Origin: Gilliamella sp. wkB7
GTDB lineage: Bacteria; Pseudomonadota; Gammaproteobacteria; Enterobacterales; Orbaceae
Direction of reading: 5' to 3'
NCBI RefSeq assembly: GCF_001693435.1
Contig: NZ_CM004509.1
Span: 1,054,001-1,118,000, forward strand
DNA: 64,000 bases
Part shown: positions 62,947-64,000 of the stretch, piece by piece
Numbering within the stretch: the stretch's first letter is position 1
Layout: each line of letters starts with the position of its first letter
Notes under the pieces: generated by a model
Databases searched by the model: none
Seen by the model: only the letters and a program-made list of their open reading frames with translations
What the model was told of the DNA's origin: nothing
Translations under genes and position numbers: made by a program

Positions 62947-63384
62947 TTATTTAAGATTATTACTCTTTTTGTAATAACTTTTCTTGAACCTTAATAATGC
63001 TAATTGCTCATTTAGTTCAGTTATGGTATCAATTAAAATCTTTTCTTGTTGATTAATGATAGTTAGACGTTCATCCAATGTTTCATCACCTTGTAAGCAT
63101 AACTTAACATAATGTTGTACCTCTTTAATTGACATATTCGCATTACGTAAGCATTCAATCAATTTTGCCCATTGCAAATCTGCATCAGAGAAAAGTCGCT
63201 TTTCGTTCTGATCGCGTTGTAGAAATGGAAACAATTTCAATGAATCATAATACCTTAGTGTATGCACTGATAGGCCTAACATTTTAGCTGCTTTAGTCAC
63301 TGTATATTTAGGTGTTTGGTTTAGTTCACCATTTTGAGCTATTGATGCAATACAGTCATTTATATTTACCATATTTATACCCAT
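62947..63384 (-). CDS. MerR-family transcriptional regulator
   Basis: A 145-residue activator of the small-molecule MerR group. The HTH lies at about 27-70: YTVTKAAKMLGLSVHTLRYYDSL, then an RDQNEKRLFSDADLQWAKLI wing. A long dimerisation coiled coil follows (LDERLTIINQQEKILIDTITELNEQL), with a short basic tail. There is no cysteine pattern for metals. It has an extra N-terminal stretch of about 25 residues; an ATG at 63372 is an alternative start. It is divergent from a LepA-like gene, and a dyad in that promoter's spacer is a fitting target. Confidence 0.9.
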   Translation of the reverse strand: MGINMVNINDCIASIAQNGELNQTPKYTVTKAAKMLGLSVHTLRYYDSLKLFPFLQRDQNEKRLFSDADLQWAKLIECLRNANMSIKEVQHYVKLCLQGDETLDERLTIINQQEKILIDTITELNEQLALLRFKKSYYKKSNNLK

Positions 63385-63436
63385 GTATTCATAAAAATCA
63401 ATTAAATAGCCTATTAGTCATAATAATTTGATAAAC

Positions 63437-63466
63437 TTGACTTAGAGTTACTCTAACCATTATAGT
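63437..63466 (+). promoter_or_regulatory. MerR-type promoter for the LepA-like gene
   Basis: TTGACT (63437-63442) and TATAGT (63461-63466) are 18 bases apart. The spacer holds the perfect 15-base dyad TTAGAGT-T-ACTCTAA (63442-63456). A long spacer with a central dyad is the signature of promoters switched on by MerR-family proteins, and the TTGACTTAGAGTTA core resembles sites of the NmlR/AdhR subgroup as I remember them. It lies between the merR gene and the plus-strand GTPase gene. Confidence 0.75.
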
Positions 63467-63504
63467 TCACGCCAATATTTAATAAAAGTATGGGAGAAAT
63501 TAAA

Positions 63505-64000
63505 ATGAACCCAAATAATATAAGAAATTTTTGTATAATTGCCCATATCGATCACGGTAAATCGACTTTAGCTGATAGATTAATTGAGATGACAAATACG
63601 GTCTCTGAACGTGATATGAAAGAGCAATTATTAGATAACATGGATCTTGAAAGAGAACGTGGTATTACTATTAAGCTTCAAACTGTTCGTATGTATTATA
63701 AAGCATCTGATGGTATTGAATATGAATTAAATCTAATTGATACTCCTGGCCATACAGATTTCAATTATGAAGTTTCACGTAGTTTAGCGGCTTGTGAAGG
63801 TGCATTGTTACTTGTTGATGCAACCCAAGGCGTACAGGCACAAACTATTGCAAATTTGAAATTAGCTCAAGAACAACATTTAACTATCATTCCTGTTATT
63901 AATAAAATTGATATGCCAAATGCTGATACTAAAAGTGTAATTAAGGAACTTGAAGAACTTGAAGGTATAAATTTAGACAAGGCTATTTTAGCTTCGGCTA
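63505..64000 (+). CDS. Elongation factor 4 (LepA)-like GTPase, partial
   Basis: The first 165 codons of a translational GTPase that runs off the window. It has the P-loop [10 protein letters not shown] near 12-21, switch I with [20 protein letters not shown], and NKID for guanine. The block [20 protein letters not shown] and [19 protein letters not shown] place it in the LepA/EF4 family. Details recall Firmicutes LepA more than E. coli LepA, and the gene has no lepB beside it, so it may be a second, acquired copy; that is an inference. GGAG lies 8 bases before the ATG at 63505; an in-frame ATG at 63490 is less likely. It is preceded by a MerR-type promoter. Confidence 0.85.
   Translation, partial: MNPNNIRNFCIIAHIDHGKSTLADRLIEMTNTVSERDMKEQLLDNMDLERERGITIKLQTVRMYYKASDGIEYELNLIDTPGHTDFNYEVSRSLAACEGALLLVDATQGVQAQTIANLKLAQEQHLTIIPVINKIDMPNADTKSVIKELEELEGINLDKAILASA

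Noticed and set aside
63469..63504. Upstream ATG at 63490 as the start of the LepA-like gene
   Set aside because: The ribosome site GGAG lies within this extension, 8 bases before the ATG at 63505, which also fits the usual LepA N-terminus.

Overview
The window looks like a chromosomal segment of an AT-rich gammaproteobacterium. Protein sequences resemble those of Enterobacteriaceae and Pasteurellaceae (LpxC, YdfG, CpxA, GatY and TrmL follow remembered E. coli sequences closely), and several gene neighbourhoods are classic gammaproteobacterial ones (mraZ to lpxC, rpsU-dnaG-rpoD, thrABC, epmB/efp, secG-tRNA-Leu). The strong A+T bias fits an Orbaceae gut symbiont of the Gilliamella type, but that assignment is an inference.

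Layout. 1-18.4 kb: a nearly complete division and cell-wall (dcw) cluster on the minus strand, mraZ-rsmH-ftsL-ftsI-murE-murF-mraY-murD-ftsW-murG-murC-ddlB-ftsQ-ftsA-ftsZ-lpxC, headed by a three-box MraZ operator. 18.4-23.7 kb: pgl/zwf, rplY, yeaD and hemW. 23.7-29.6 kb: an accessory sugar locus with a PfkB kinase and a DeoR-type repressor facing a GatY-like class II aldolase, a 1-phosphofructokinase-type kinase and a fructose-type PTS. A CRP-like site and a 23-bp dyad lie in the divergent region. 29.6-31.7 kb: an unknown gene, ribD, nrdR. 32.3-37.5 kb: thrABC with a leader peptide (thrL, 23 codons) and an attenuator not present as an annotated-size ORF. 37.5-42 kb: an unknown gene, ydfG, uspA, pitA and an SBF-like transporter. 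42-47.3 kb: rpoD, dnaG, rpsU, hemB. 47.7-49.4 kb: a duplicated zinc-ribbon/HTH protein and an orphan lipoprotein. 49.4-52.7 kb: nudC, yidC, yidD, rnpA, rpmH. 53-59.9 kb: epmB/efp, trmL, cpxA, cpxR, thiI, secG, tRNA-Leu(GAG).

59.9-64 kb is the accessory end. The 3' end of tRNA-Leu is repeated 1.72 kb downstream, bracketing a small MarR plus SRPBCC-like operon and about 0.6 kb of decayed sequence with orphan repeats that resemble integrase arm sites. No integrase remains. After a further 0.6 kb without genes come a small exported protein, a MerR-family regulator and, divergent from it, the start of a LepA/EF4 GTPase gene that runs off the window. A MerR-type promoter (dyad in the -35/-10 spacer) lies between the last two.

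The most noteworthy items are the thr attenuator with its Ile/Thr leader, the tRNA-Leu bracketed relic with a self-regulated MarR operon, the MerR-controlled LepA-like gene, and the DeoR/CRP-controlled ketohexose-bisphosphate pathway. I saw no CRISPR array, rRNA operon, complete insertion sequence or prophage.
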